Source of the DNA: Apteryx mantelli
Taxonomy: Eukaryota > Chordata > Aves > Apterygiformes > Apterygidae
Direction of reading: 5' to 3'
Assembly (NCBI RefSeq): GCF_036417845.1
Contig: NC_089979.1
Span: forward strand, 21,098,458-21,162,457
DNA length: 64,000 bases
Part shown: positions 12,099 to 25,964 of the stretch, piece by piece
How positions within the stretch are numbered: the first letter of the stretch is position 1
Layout: each line of letters begins with the position of its first letter
Program-made: the position numbers and the translations under genes
Notes under the pieces: generated by a model
What the model was told of the DNA's origin: nothing
What the model saw: the letters and a program-made list of their open reading frames with translations, nothing else
The model's database searches: none

Positions 12099-14749
12099 CA
12101 GAGGGTTCAACCTGTCTTGAGGTAGAGTGACCCTCTAGAACTGGTGAATCTAAAAGACAGGAGAAGGAGTCCAAATTAGGGATCAGGATATGTGAAAGTG
12201 TCAATCTTCTTCCATTTAGATGGGAACTGGACACTGCATTTGACTATGGCTGAGAAAGTGTGGAAATAATACTGCCTCATAGAATTTGTTCTCTATATGG
12301 TTGCCTTAAAATTACAATGACATAAAAATATAGTTTTAATGGGTTTTTTTAGCTTCACTTCTGGAAGCTTCAGTTTATTAATTCGGCTCTGAAATACAGA
12401 CTGAAAAAAAAATTTATGACAGAATTATGCTTTTCAGGAGAAGAACAGTAGTGCATTCACATGCACAACTGATTTGTCATGTAATGATCCACAATCTGGA
12501 AAGAAAAAAAGGAAAATAAAGGGTATGTTTACTGATAATGGATTCATTAGAATCTTTATCCTACTGCCAACAGGCACAGGAAAAAATTCTCTGGCTACAA
12601 GTGCTGGCTACTCCTTGTGTTGATGGAAGAACTGAACCGTCTTTCAATAGCATCCAAGTGAAAGGAGATCTTTGTTCTGTGTTTTAATAGGACTGAAAAC
12701 ATTCATTTGGAAACTCAAAGGTGTATGTTCTAGGAAGACTTAGAAGATGTTTGTTAACAGAGGAGGCTCCAATGGGGGAGGTTAGGCTAAATGTGTCACT
12801 GTTAAATTAATGATGAGTTCCAGAGGCCCAGACAATTTTAGGTTCCAAGAAATCTGAAAGTAATGCAGAATATGAAGGGAAATTATTTTTGTATGTACTT
12901 CACAAATGCAAATTCATTGACTGCATAATTCTATTTTAGTGAAATGTTTAAATTTAAAGTGTAAACTTCCTTGTTAGGAATGCAAAATATTTCCATAGTA
13001 TAGCTTGCAAGTGATAAAAACATATGAAAAGTATTCAGTCATTCTATAAGGCCCTAACTCAGGTATACACATTCCTTGCAAAAAGCTAATAAATGTCAAT
13101 ATACACAAGAGCTTTCTTCCAATTTTCTTAGCTGTTTTATGTTTCCTTTTAAAATTCTTAACATTGTTGGTGCTTAAGAAAAAAAGTAGTTTCTAATTAG
13201 GTTCTGTACCAGTTGCAAGATATTTCAGTTCTCGGGGTGCTCACAAGGGTGTTCACCTTGCTGAAATGGCAGCTGACAAGAAAGGAATATGGGTGTAACA
13301 GTGTGTGTAAATGGGACACCTAAAACTCCCCTCCACTGTAAAGAGGATGACAATGATCAACCAGGTTAAACAGTGGCCATGGACCAAGAGACTTAAACAA
13401 ACACAGGAGGATTGTTTGTTTAACACAGATCAAAAAGAAGCATAAGAGAAACATGAAAATTTGTGGTGGGGGCGAGAAACCTTTGAGTGGAAACCCCATG
13501 GTTTCCATGGAGTGCTGTGGGCAGCTGAAAAAAGTTGAGCATTTTGCAAACTGGAGCCCACAGTTAGCTTCGCCTTTGGTGTCTCTCAAAGAACCACATT
13601 CTGTGTGATGCTCCCCAGGGTGAGGTAGGCTGTTCTGTGCAGAATGGAGGAATAAATTTCTACCTCAATCCTTTCAGTCGCAGGAGTAGTAAGAAAAAGT
13701 AAGTGAAGGCAGTTGTCCACTTTGCCTCTAGTGAATAATTCATTCTTTCATCTAATCTGGTATGCAGCACACTCCTGAGATGCAGAGAAGAGAGAGGATT
13801 TGACAAAGTGGTGGAAGAGTTCATCTTCTGATAATTGTTCTACTTTGCATCTCTCCCAAACCAAATTGCTAATCTATTTGATGCTATCTTTTGGTGATGT
13901 TTACAATGCATTTAGCAATTTAAAATTAGTAATTTGTGGAAATAGTGAGGAAAAAGAAAACATTCTGAAAGAATTAGAGTTGCTAACATAAATAACTTGA
14001 AGAAACAACATGATAATAACCTGTACTTGGTACTCAGTAATCCTAGAAGAGATATTTGCCTTACCTCATTAAAAAAAAAAAAGAAAATTCAAAAAAAAAT
14101 TAGAAATTTGAAATCATATTTTTATTCATAAAAATGTCCTACTAAAAAGATTCTGAATGATTATGAGGTGATTGTTATTCCAGTATAGAGAGCATTATGG
14201 CATTCTGTAATTAATCAGTCCCCTTCTAATACAATTACATACTTTAGGCAAGAGGACCAAAACTCTGCAGTCCATCCCCCGCTAGTAAAGTATTTAAGAA
14301 TATGAAGGCATGCAAGCTTAATTTCCTTGTTGAACAGGGCTTAATCCTCCTGCTTAAATACTTCACACAATTGGAGCTATCAGGACTCAATATAAGTGCA
14401 AATATTTGAAATATATCTCTCTTCATAGGCATGCATGTACAGTTCTAATTACCCATTGATACTTATTGCATAGGTATTGAAGCATATTGAACTATATCCC
14501 TCTTCCACTTAATGATATTTTAACTGATTCTGAAATTTGAAATATTTAGATGTAATTGATGTTTTTGGAGCCTTTGCTGGAATCAGTGATTTTGGTTCAC
14601 CAACAAAGCTTTGAAATGCAAGAAGTTTTGCAAAGATAATTGTTGCTATAATTTCTTTGCTAAGTTATCATGAAGATGTATATACTTAGGAAGTGGCTTT
14701 TAATTAAATTGAACAATCAAAGAAATTATTGTATATGTGCATAAACATA

Positions 14750-15229
14750 GTGTAAGGATATGCTGAATGTAAGGATGTGTGGTTTGTGAGGATATCTTGT
14801 TAGTGGGAATTCAGCATAAAAGACCAGGATAAGAGACAGGAGGAGCAATAAATTAAAAGCCCAGATACACAAACCCTAACAAGCTTTAGATAACAAAGAT
14901 AATATCAAAGACCAGAGCCCTCAGGCTGACAGACCATTGAAGGAACCACTCAAAGCCTTGGGGAGGTTCAGCCAGACTTTGGTACCTGATAAGAAGGAGG
15001 AAACAAAATTATCCTGAGTCTCATGAGAAAGAGCAGACTTATTACAGGATACTTGAAAGGGCTTGTGGGATCACACCTATTATGGGATGTTTAGGGCAAG
15101 GGCTGAAGAAAGTAGTGCGTAAACAAGCTGCTGCTCTGGTACACTTGTCTGGCTAAGCCCTGTGCATGATCACTGCAGTCTGTTCTGTCTTCTTATTAAC
15201 TCTCCTCCTGTTTTCCTATGTGAGTGTGC

Positions 15230-15276
<47 letters not shown>

Positions 15277-15972
15277 TTGGGGGGGGGGTGAGACCTGCTA
15301 GTGAACTTCAAGCTGGTCTAGCTGGCAAGTAGGATGAGCAGTCTAAGTGCCTGCCATGGGAGATGGACACTGTGGGTCAAAGGGGCCTTTAGATCTGGGG
15401 GCTATGGAGATACCAGGGATCTGGGGGCCAGCCTGGACACATAAATGGACCCCTCCAGCTGGCCAGACCAAGTGTCTAAGGTCAACTGGAGGGATCCATT
15501 TATATGTATGTGATGCTAATGACCTGCAAGCCAGACTAGCAGGCAAGTAGCACCACAGGACCAGGAGCCAGCTACTGGAGAGACCACAGGTCTGGGGTGG
15601 GATACTGAAGAGGCACAGAGCCTGGGAGTTGGCCACTGGAGAGATCCTAGTCAGGGCCAACCACCAGAAACTCTCATTTTATGTGCATAAAGGTGGGATC
15701 TACTTGAAAGCTTTAAACGTGGCTAGCCTGCAGTGAGAACGTGATCAGACCATTTGTACCCTTCACACTGGTGTGAGTGCTGTCTGTGTGCCTCTGGCGC
15801 CTGTACAAGCCCTGCTCTCCTGGGCACGTGGGTATAGCTCCCCACACCCCTCTGGGAACCTGAATCCACCCCAAACTTGGGATGGGGGATGCCAAAGCCA
15901 ACAACGTGACGCAGAGAGGGAGGATATGCACCAGAACACAGAATCAGGGGTGCCAATGCCCCATTTCTGACA
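14750..15972 (+). mobile_element. Possible ERV LTR-derived segment, GC-richer than flanks
   Basis: This 1.2-kb block is distinctly less AT-rich than either flank and has LTR-like features. These are a CATAAAAG box (about 14816), a pyrimidine-rich stretch leading into a long TG tract, and two related modules around 'gacctgctagtg...ctagctggcaagtag' (about 15292-15331) and 'gacctgcaagcc...ctagcaggcaagtag' (about 15521-15549). A possible outer pair of 5-bp ATAAT repeats (14636-14640 and 15973-15977) would bracket a TG...CA element of 14641-15972, but so short a repeat could be chance. I infer a degraded LTR, probably ERVL-like; the family and left edge are uncertain. Confidence 0.35.
15231..15274. 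repeat. (TG)22 microsatellite followed by a G run
   Basis: A 44-bp pure TG tract is followed, after AGTT, by about ten consecutive G residues. It is probably length-polymorphic and can adopt Z-DNA; the G run could hinder sequencing. It lies inside the LTR-like block. Confidence 0.95.
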
Positions 15973-17819
15973 ATAATGGGAAATTAATTGGGTGAAAATT
16001 CCTCTGAAGGAGCCTAGGGCCAGAGCACATGCTACAGAGCAAACTCCTGAAAAGCTATAGGTTCCTGTGAACTTAATCTGGAAGCTGACATGCAATTTTC
16101 TTGACTATCTGACTGTTGGTTTGAGCTTGAGCACGTGATAAAAACACCTTAAACAGACACCCAAACGGCTCGTTGGCACTACTGAAAGCACAAATGTATC
16201 CTGTCCCATATGCTGTATTTAGCATGGCCTTTCTTTGAATCTTTAAAGGAAGGTGAAAAACAATTCTGACACACAATTGTACAAGTAGAAGGGGAAAAAG
16301 CTCTGTCCCCAGAAGTGCCCAGAGGAAACTGGAAAGCACAGAATCAATTTAGTATAGTACAAATACAGTGCAATATGTTTCCTGTAATGTATCAAAAATT
16401 CATGGCCAAGTGTTATCGATAAAGAACCCATTTCTTTTTATCTTCCCAGGGTACTGAAAAGGAAGAAATGTAGATGGAAGGGAAATAATGTTAGTGCTAT
16501 TTCTTTTGTCAGCTATTTTTTCTCATTCCGTTTTGATTTTTATTTAGTTGTTGTTCTGTTTTATATCTACGTAAGTAATATGTAGCCTGCTGACAAAAAC
16601 ACTTTTTCGTGGCCTCATTCAAAGCACTGGCAAATATATGAAGCATCAGAACAAACTCTTTAGCTTTCACTCAAGCTAAGACTTTCAATTTCATTGACAA
16701 AGTTCATTCTTTAAGGATTTAAAATGTGTCACTCGCATCCCAGATCTGTCTTGACACTTCCTAGTCCATTTGTTTATGAAAAATTGTGAAAAGACTGAAC
16801 AGACATTAAATATGGAAGGCAACTGCTGCAGAAACCCCACTGCAAAATTCTGGAGTAAAATTTTCCTATGCTACCTTGGCTGCTCCTAAGGGCAAGCAAT
16901 ATACTATGTACTCAACTACCACCATTAAATCCGTTACCAGGGGATCTTGCTTTTAAACTCACCTATAAAATCATGATCTCTGAGGATGTCATCCGAGAAA
17001 ATTCTTCTTTAATCATCATTTTTCTACACTGTGTGTCTTGAATTATTTTCTTAACACCCTGGGCAAAATCTTTCTCCTTAAAATGATGAAGAGCCATTCA
17101 TTCAGTGGAAAGTGTGTATCATGTACATAGGTTTTACTTAATCTTCTGGTTGCTTATATACAATTACATGTGTTACAGGGTAGAGAACAGGCTGAGCACA
17201 AAGATTAACTGATTAACCTACTATATTAGGGATGTGCAAGATGTGTGAAAACTATTCCAAGGATTAATGTTTATTTTTTATTACAGAAGTACTCAGTTGG
17301 CCTCACCATGCTCAAACACGTAAGAAAAGAAAGTCTTTTCATGAATCATACTAAATACCAGCACACAAAAGGCATATTCAATAGACAACTCTATGATGTA
17401 AAGACTCATATCAGGAATACTGTCATAATATGATACATGGAAATCCTTGTCTCAGATTAGGCCTTCATCTGCATAAAGATTCAATTGCTAGTGGTGAGCA
17501 TGAGTGTTATAACCCCCAAAGATATATTTTCAGGATCATTATCCCAAAATTCATCATCCCCCACGTGGTTGATTATCATTGTGTCTGGTTTGAGTCAAGA
17601 GGCAGAAAGGAATTACATTTACTTATCCAATTTAAATATTGATATTAAGTATTTCTACTAATGTACGGGTTGATATGAAATACAAGGTTCAATAAATGAA
17701 GATCCTTCACATTCACATTTGCAGTCTCAGTTACCCAAAACAGCGGGAAGCTTGGTAGTTTATTCCTCACTGAGTCAAGTCAATTATAACAAATGCTGCT
17801 TGTTTACCAACTCCATATG
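15973..17819. other. Intergenic sequence, no gene recognised
   Basis: AT-rich noncoding sequence between the LTR-like block and an old CR1. The open frames at 16073-16431 overlap each other in several phases and show no family resemblance. Nothing further was recognised. Confidence 0.5.
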
Positions 17820-19330
17820 TAAACATACAAATGACGGTATGGGATCAGTTGTCTAGCCTAGTATATTGAGCCATTTCCCCAGAGATACTATTTTAAATTT
17901 GCCTTTTCTACAGTCCTTTATCACTGTGTCAGGTCCTGTCTCCACTGCAGTGTGTTCAAGGGACTCCCTGTGCCAGTGGTGACGGTTTGTATTCAATAGC
18001 TCAAAAGAGATTTTGCTTCTTTGCATTTGTCAATTCACTTGTTTTAATAAATAGTTTAGCAGCTTTCCTATACGGTGTGTAAAGTATCTACTTTTGCTTG
18101 CTTTGAGCCTGCCACCTGCTAGTTTCATTTGTTACCCTTATGGCATAAGACAACGAACAATGATTTCCTATTCCCTTCTTCATGTAACTCAGGATTTTAG
18201 ACCTTTTTTGTGTTTTCCATCAGCTATCTTTTTTAAAGTGTTCTCCTATATGTCGTCATTCTGTATAAAATAGAAACAACTTTGAAAATTTTGATCATTC
18301 TTGTAGCCTTTATCCAAACACAACTATACTGTACAATATTATTACTTTGTTACCATATTTTTTTTGACATGTAAGCAGAGCAAAGGAGGCAGAACTTCAA
18401 GTAGAATTCAAGGTGCAGGTGTATAACGGATTTATACAGCAGTATAACTTTTTGTTGTTGTTCTCTATTCCATTCCAAACAACTTCTAACACCTCATTTG
18501 CTTTTTTTCACTGCTACTGTGTATTGAACTGATACTTTCATAGATGTCTCTTTCATATTCCAAAGAGCTTTTCTAAAATGCTAATACTTGGCTCAGAGAA
18601 CATCATTATATATAATAAATTTAATTTTATAACTTTGTGTTTCACTTGTTCACCATTTTGTTTATATGTCATTTCATTGCCTAGTCCCTTAGTATTGTGC
18701 AGCCCTCTATTTTCTGTGTTTATTAACACTCAGTCCTCCTCTTTATTACCACTAGTATCATCAGCAAACTTTGCCCTATAAGTCTTTCCAGATCATTTAT
18801 GAGTATAATGAATGGCACAGGCTCTGGTAAAGACTCCTGCAGGGCTCTATTTATGATATCTTTCTCTTTGTTTCCTGTATTTTAATCACTCATTCACGTG
18901 AGGACCCTCCCTCCTTTGCTGTAACAGCTCTATTTCTTTAAGAGTCTTTGGAGGAGGACCTTGCTGAAATGCCTTTTGGAAACCCAGAAAAGCACATCAG
19001 CTCAACTTTAATAGATGATTCTCTTACAAAAGCCATTCTGATTCACTCTAGTATATCATATATATCCATGTGTTTACATATCCCTTTCTTAAGATCAGTT
19101 TGCTTACTAGAGTTGCCAGTTTGTTTGGCTGCAGTTCTTCAAATTTTGCATGAGGGTCTTAAAAATTGCTATCTCTTTAACCCAATTTCATGAGGCAGTT
19201 TTAGAAACACATGGTATAGCACAATTCATAATTCAACTATTTTTTCTTTCAGTTCTTTCAGAACTCTTAAGTGAATTACAGCAGAAATCTTATCAATTAT
19301 TCTTTAACTTCTACTGATATTTCAATTTGA
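17820..19330 (-). repeat. Ancient CR1 LINE, 3' end through RT domain
   Basis: About 1.5 kb tracks an old amniote CR1 in antisense. It opens with the 3' end words ('ggtatgggatcagtt', 'ctagcctagtat'), then 'tttgcttgctttgagc' and 'gctagtttcatttg', then 'gatcattcttgtagcc' (18293), then 'catcagcaaactttgcc' (18759), the antisense of the FADD region, and 'cagatcatttatgagtat'. It then reaches 'aagagtctttgg...gaccttgctgaaatgcc' (18941-18973), the antisense of the DFSKAFD neighbourhood. The sense strand is minus. Frameshifts and stops are scattered throughout, so it is long dead. This is a different and older lineage from the octamer-ended copies at 29271 and 39435. Confidence 0.85.
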
Positions 19331-22300
19331 GATGGATGCTGTGATAATCCCACCCAGGAAGGAGGTTTCTGACATGGGGACCTTCCCATGTTCCCATATT
19401 CCCTTGTTTCTCCATGATTTAACATGCAAAATTTTGCATCTCCAGACAGGTAAAATAATGACAGAAATAAAATCAAATAAAGTAAGATAAGCTGTAAGAA
19501 GAATGACTAAAGCTCTCTAATCCCCCAAGAGGACTCTGGGAAGGAGATTAAAGCTATCTTGGTCCACTTAGAAGGAACTTATTCTGACAAATGCAACCTT
19601 AAACTTAGAGTGTGAAGAAACATAGAGTCACACAGAATTTATCACAGCGACCCAGCTTTAGCTTAAGGCACCCAATGCAAAGAGTCTGTGTTTATATATC
19701 CAGCCTAGTGCCTAAACTCCTTCTGCATTGATTGGAGAGGCACTTTAGAGTAAGATTCACAACAGTTGCCATAACATTTCCTGAACAAATGCTTAAGAAA
19801 AAACGATACTGAGAAATACAGAGGAGAGAAAGTACTTAAAATCCTTTCCCCTCAGGGTTAAGTACATGAATGACCAAAGCACTTTGGGGATTAAATATGT
19901 AAATTGTCCCAATTTAGATATAGAGGAAAGAAGACTGATCTGAACAAAAATCGTCTAATCCCTAAGGAGCCGAGGGGGTTTTAGAAGCCAGCCTTCCCAC
20001 ACCTGGGGTGGGTGCTCAAGTGAGTCACCTGCCTCCAGCTGTGCCCAGCTCTTCCCGAGCTGGTGGCTGAGGTCCAGGCAGAAGACACAGTTTCACAGGC
20101 TTCAGTGTTTCTTAATAGTTGGCTTAAGTGCCACCTTGCTCAACGAGCTGATTGCTTTGAATCATATTTTTGGACTTCAGCGTATGGAGAGCTTAGACAT
20201 GCAACTCAGTATTGGCAATTCTAGTCATTTCAGTACAGTTGGCCATTGGAGATTATGTTATTCACTAAGGGTCAAAAAAGTAACCTCTGACAATGCTGGG
20301 AATTTAAATTTTATTCCAGTTAGTCCGGCATTGTCATCACCTAGATATCTTTCCTCTCCTCCTTCTCACTCCAGACATAAGACTACAAAAGCAGCTGTAA
20401 ATCCACTTTATAGCCTGTGCAGACAGAAAGAATCAGCCTTAGAGAATCTCCTGAGTGTCCAGTCTGGTCACTGGGCTGCAAACTGGGACTTACTGCTGTA
20501 ATAATTAATGTAAAGGGTCTGAAGGGAAAGAGACATGGGGGAATAAGATTACCAATGCTAAAATAATTACTTTTATATATAAAGAAGAAAGCTCTACATG
20601 AACAGCTTCTGAGATAAACAGGCACATATGATTATGCTGCTGCAATTCAGAGAGGGCTGGGAGAGGTGAGGAGAGAGGTTTTGTCCCTCAAGGCACTGTT
20701 CCTGCAGCCCACACCAGCAGAGACACATACATACTCTGCAATGCCATACAGCCTGCCTGGCTAGAGGAATAACTTAATCTTTAGAAATTTCAATTTCTTG
20801 TCTCTCTGAACCACTTAACTTCAATTCCTTTAATTAAAATTTAAATGAGATTACAATTCCCTGTTTGTGTTTCCAAAGGTCATTAGGACCTTATGGCATT
20901 TGACAATGTCTCTTTCATACCAAAGGATTTGAGAAATCATCTCACATTCAGGCGTTTTAAACTTTCCCCGTACTGTTGATCTGGATTTGTTTTTCCACTT
21001 CCTCTTTAACTACTGATTGTACTCAGATTTAATAAGTAGAAAAATGTTCATGCTGCTGATTTTCCACAAAGTTAGGTGAATAGAAACTTCACTGTCTAAA
21101 CTAACTTCCATATATAAATAGAATAAAGCAAAGCCCAAAACCTTTTCCTAAATATTTCAGTTTTTACTGCTTTTCTCATTTCTCACAGAGTGTTTATCTT
21201 TCTTCCATTTCAGCTATTTATCGCATTTGCACCATGCTTCTCATTTGTTACCTCATCCTCTCAGAGACCTGAGGACACACAGCAGAGTAACGTTTCTCAG
21301 CAAGATATGTGCTTATGCTATATGGTATAAGTCAGTATTTGAGCAAAGAGCTGTACAAAGTGCTGATTGTGTAAGTGCTGTAGGTGGTATTCAGCATTAC
21401 AGTCAGAGTGCATTCAGCACTGTTGCCCTTGCTAGACCGATTCCTTCTCTCACATATGTCTGCTTCTGCTAACTGATGTCCATATAGGATAGTTTAATGA
21501 ATGTGTCTTCTTCATGCTGTTTGTATTGTGCAAAGGTTCTGCTATGCACATCAATTTCAACAGTGAATCAGTGTAGGAACCTTCCTTGCAAATAACATAA
21601 GCCCCTCTAAACCTAATTTTGGTTTATTTGAAAAAAAAAAAAAGGGAAATAAGAAAGTGGTGCGCCTAGAAAGAATACACTTCTGCCTGTCATTCCTAGA
21701 TGGGAGACTCTGGTTCTTTTGTCGCTTGGGTGGTGTCCCGCAGTAGCACACAATTCTGGTATAGTAAGATGTGCAAACACAAGTCAGATATTTGAACACA
21801 GAAAGGCATATACTAAGCTTCCTTTCCATTTTCCTTTTCTTTTCCTGTTTCTACTGTGATTCCTGACACTCCTGACATACCTCATTTCTTTTAATTGTGT
21901 GGAACCTCTGAATGTTACCATTCCCAGCATCTTTTTGTGTTGCCTTCTTCTGTGTTTTTCTGACTGAGGGGTTAGGGGAAAAAAGAATTGCTATACATAT
22001 TAACAGTTCCTCTTTTTTATTAAGAGACCTTAATAAGTGTTCCTACATTTTAAGAGTTCCCAGTATTTTAGAATGAGGTATAGTGCATCAAATGGGTGTA
22101 GTTTAAGAACATCCATATATCAGGGAAACTCAAATGTGGCAAGTAGAAAATGACACAGAGAAAACTTTAAGTTTCTTCCTTCCCTCTAACAACTAAGTAG
22201 AAAGCCTAGGGAAATATTGTCAGCTGTGCTGTTTACAGTTCAGTAGCGTGTTACTATTGTGCTATCTTGAGCAAGTCACCAAGGACTGGGTGAGGGGATG

Positions 22301-25300
22301 CAATCCATTTAACCTTGGTTAAGTTATCAGGAGGACCAGTCCTCTTAAATTAACTCCAGAATTTTGCTCTCTATTCAAAGGAAAGAGAAAGATACCTTTG
22401 AAGGTCACTATCTAGGGTAGAAATCTGTTATAGCCAGCTAGAGGCTTAATGTATTTACTTTATTCATAGGTTAGGGGCTGCAAGTTGGCAATTACATCCT
22501 ACTCTAGACTTGTAAGGAGCACTTAAGTTCCTGTATCCTAAATTTATCTTCTGAAATGCTACAATTACCCTGGAGATGGTCTAAATTTCCTTTACCTCTG
22601 AGTCTGTTACAGTCCTGAATCTAAACAGGGCCTAATGGTTGTCAGTTGTACCCAGACAAGATTTACAAACTAAGCATTCTTCTAAATGTCTTTCCTGAAC
22701 TGAAAGGTTATGTTTGTTTTGAACTGAGCTATTTTCAGAACAGGCCTTATGCCTCAGAGTGTTGTACCTGCTGGAGTAGTACAGGAGGAATGATGCTATC
22801 TTATCCAGTATTCCTGTAATAACTCTCTCCAAAAGAAAACACAGGTTGTGCCACTTAGCATGCTCCAGAAAAGAATCCAGAATGTGCAAAGATCAGGGGA
22901 ACTGGACCTGGAAGTGACTTGGGTACTGAGTAATTTGACACGGTGACATTGTTCAGATACCCTGCATCTTCCCTGTGAAACTAGTCCTTCATGGATAATA
23001 TTTTCTTCCAAAGAGCAACATGAATAGAAAGACTCTTAGGTTTTACAATCTTTTCAGCCTGAATCTATTATTTTAATGAAAGTATGAGCAAAGACATGCA
23101 GCAGGAAGCTGGCTAGTGTGACAAGGTAACAGCTTCCCAGTGTCGAAGCAAGGGATTGCAGCCACACTTGTCATTTGTCATGGTGAGAATAATCTGGCTG
23201 GTGCTGAAGACCATAGCAAAAAATAATTATGAACCACAACACAACAGCAAATTGAAGCACTGCACAATGAATCTTCTATCTAGCAATTAGACAGCAAGCA
23301 AGCAAGTCATGGATAACAAGGGTGCCTTTACATGTCACTTCAGGGCAATGTTTAAAAATAGAAGAATCCTGGAAAAGAGAAGAAATATAATCAATACAGT
23401 GATTAATGACAGTAATTTCACACAAATATCTGGGCAATTAAGCATGCTCTTTAGGAGCTGTTTCTTGCAGTGACTTGTGAAGGGATGAATGTGTGGCAAA
23501 CCAAACTTCACATCAATGTATTGAACAGTGTGGTAGCAATGATACTTATTTCAGCTTGGAAACTTTCCAGAAATTAAATGCTAATATAAGAACAACTTCA
23601 AAACATACTGTTTCTTCAAACACTTTTTTTCTTTCTTGGCTGTTGCTTTACTTTTATAGCTTACCCACTCTGTTCTCCTGAATTATAACACCAAAATTTG
23701 GATTAAAAAAAAAAAAGGAAATAATTGAATAGGGGAAGAGGACACTTAAGTGAAAACTTCTATGCTTTGTATTTAATGTGACAAACACAGAATATGTGTT
23801 TGCTAAGCAAGCTTCTTTGCATTCTGAATGTTTGTGCAGAGGATCGTAATACACCTCCTTTCTGGTAGAAAGTGCCTAAGGTCTGCATTAGTTAGACATT
23901 GATCAGGGCCTAGCTTTTTGCCCTAGTGAAGCACAGGTCAAATTTACCCCTAAATCTTGAATAACTTACAGCAAGAATCTCTTTACTAGCACACTGACAT
24001 CACTGGCAGCAGAGTACAGCCAATATACTCAGAAAAAAAGCAGTTCATGCCATATCTATCATAAACTTTAGGACTGAAAAAAATTTTCATTGAAGTGCAG
24101 ATAGAGGTCTAAACCAGGTAAGCACCTGTACCATTTTGCCAGTCAGCCTAGTAGATGACCTGTAAAATACTCAGCTTCTTTTGAGTGGAAAACAAGTCTG
24201 TGCCATGTTTTTGTATGCTGTGTAGAGCTAAATAAAGACATACATAATATATCCAAAACTTTTAATTCCATTGACAATTGTTGATGACCAGATGTTTATT
24301 TGATTTTATTCACTGTTTGTAGTAATTCAAACATGTAGCATGAGAGTGGTTGGCAAGCAGTGATTAGAAATATTTGTTATTCATAACTAATTTTGTCTGA
24401 GTGGTTAATAGAATCACCTAGTGTCTAGGTTGGCAAGTGTTTCTTGATTAGAAAGTTTTTTAGATAAGAAAAATTGCTGAAAGCCAAATCTCCAATTTGT
24501 GTCCAAACATTAAAATGGAAACCTAATTTTCTGCCAAACAATCATGTGAAAATAGGTCTGAAACAGACCTATTTGGTTTTAGCACCAAAGTTCTCATGCG
24601 CTAGCTGTGATTGCTAGATTTGTTACTAAGAAAATTTCTGCTTGTAGAAACATTTTGGAAGTTGGTTTAATTCAGAACTTTCAGAAACACCACACTTCGT
24701 CAACTGAGGATGCTAAGATCTTTATGTTCTCCATGCCTTCCCATTCGGAATGGGTGTTCTGCTTGCCAGGTGTCCTCAGACAAAGCTCAGCTAGAGCTGA
24801 GCTTCCCTCCTCTGGTGTGTGAGAAATGCAATCAAGGACATGTAGCATCTGCTATACTCAGTTCTCTTCCCTTCTTCCTTTTCTCAGGTAAAAAATCATG
24901 AGTGGACTTTTTTTTTTTTTTTTTAAATGATGAGCTACTTCTGTATGTTAGCAAGTGTCAAACACATGTGCCTCAGATTTAGAACAGAAAAGAGGGAGGT
25001 TTGAGGTAGTTTAGATATCTGATGAGTTTGGTTCTAGATCAGGTACCAGCACTGCTCTCTTTCTTACCAGGACTCTGAAATAGTAACGCCTTTCAACTTA
25101 TTTCCAAATAGATCGGACTTGTTCCTGGTTTCCTACACCCCTACACACACATCTCATCCTTGAAGTCATATAGACTGAGAAGAATTACATTTTTGTTGAC
25201 ACAGCAGGAAAAAAGATCTTTGCAAGGCTGAGTTGGATGGCCAAAGTGCTACAAAACTCTCCTTCGCCTTTTAGGCTCGTGGTCTTCTACTATGATTCTA

Positions 25301-25964
25301 CTTCAAGAAAACTATATTTTTTGGTTTCTACTCTTCAGCTATTTTCAGCTGAATGATTAGACTCACCTTTTGTTTGCACTGTACCTTTCATGATTTTTCT
25401 TACACACAAGAAGTGAGAAAATTCAATCATCTGTTGGTCTTTTTTGTAGTGGCTGCAACAATAATCTCTAACGAGTGGCCCTTCAGACTTTACAAAAGTA
25501 TGTCCATTACCAGACACTCTCCCTCTGTCTCCTACAAATTAGTTTTTCCTACTCTATTTAGATTAGAAAAATTAATCAATGTTTCTTTCACCTTGTTCAT
25601 ACCCAGAAAGATCCATAATATCTCTATGGAATGTCAGTATCTTTTATGTGTTCTTCCGCTGAGGCTACAGTATCTAAAGAGCAGCAGCTATAAAACTTAA
25701 AGTCATATACACTGAGTAAACCACAATGCCTTTATGAAACTTTTTTTTTTTCTGTTCTCTTATTTATTGACAGATTTTTTTTTAATTACAACACAATGAA
25801 ACGATGGTAAGTACATAAGATGCAATAGTATAAAAAGCCACTTTAACCCTTCCCTTGGTTAAGACACAGCAGACAAGAACTGCCCCACCCCAACTCCCCC
25901 CTTCTCAAATGAAAACAAAAATAAATATAAATTAATAAATATAAAACAAATCACTGCACAGCCC
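19331..25964. other. Intergenic sequence, no gene recognised
   Basis: About 6.6 kb of AT-rich noncoding DNA. The 121-codon frame at 20136-20501 has no domain, conserved motif or splice context. A perfect 11-bp-arm hairpin sits at 24550-24574 and a poly-T run near 24909-24924. A weak SINE-like word occurs near 22255-22280. No other feature can be supported. Confidence 0.5.

Larger units (their letters stand above)
7206..14640. other. Intergenic sequence with simple repeats, no gene recognised
   Basis: About 7.4 kb of AT-rich noncoding DNA. The segment 8540-9545 is somewhat less AT-rich and may be an old unrecognised repeat. Open frames are all under 95 codons and lack known motifs. Separate entries give the AAAT, TG and TAAAGTCAA-type repeats within it. 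Confidence 0.5.

Noticed and set aside
20136-20501. Open frame of 121 codons in the intergenic region
   Set aside because: No domain, no splice signals in frame, and overlapped by an antisense frame; length is compatible with chance.
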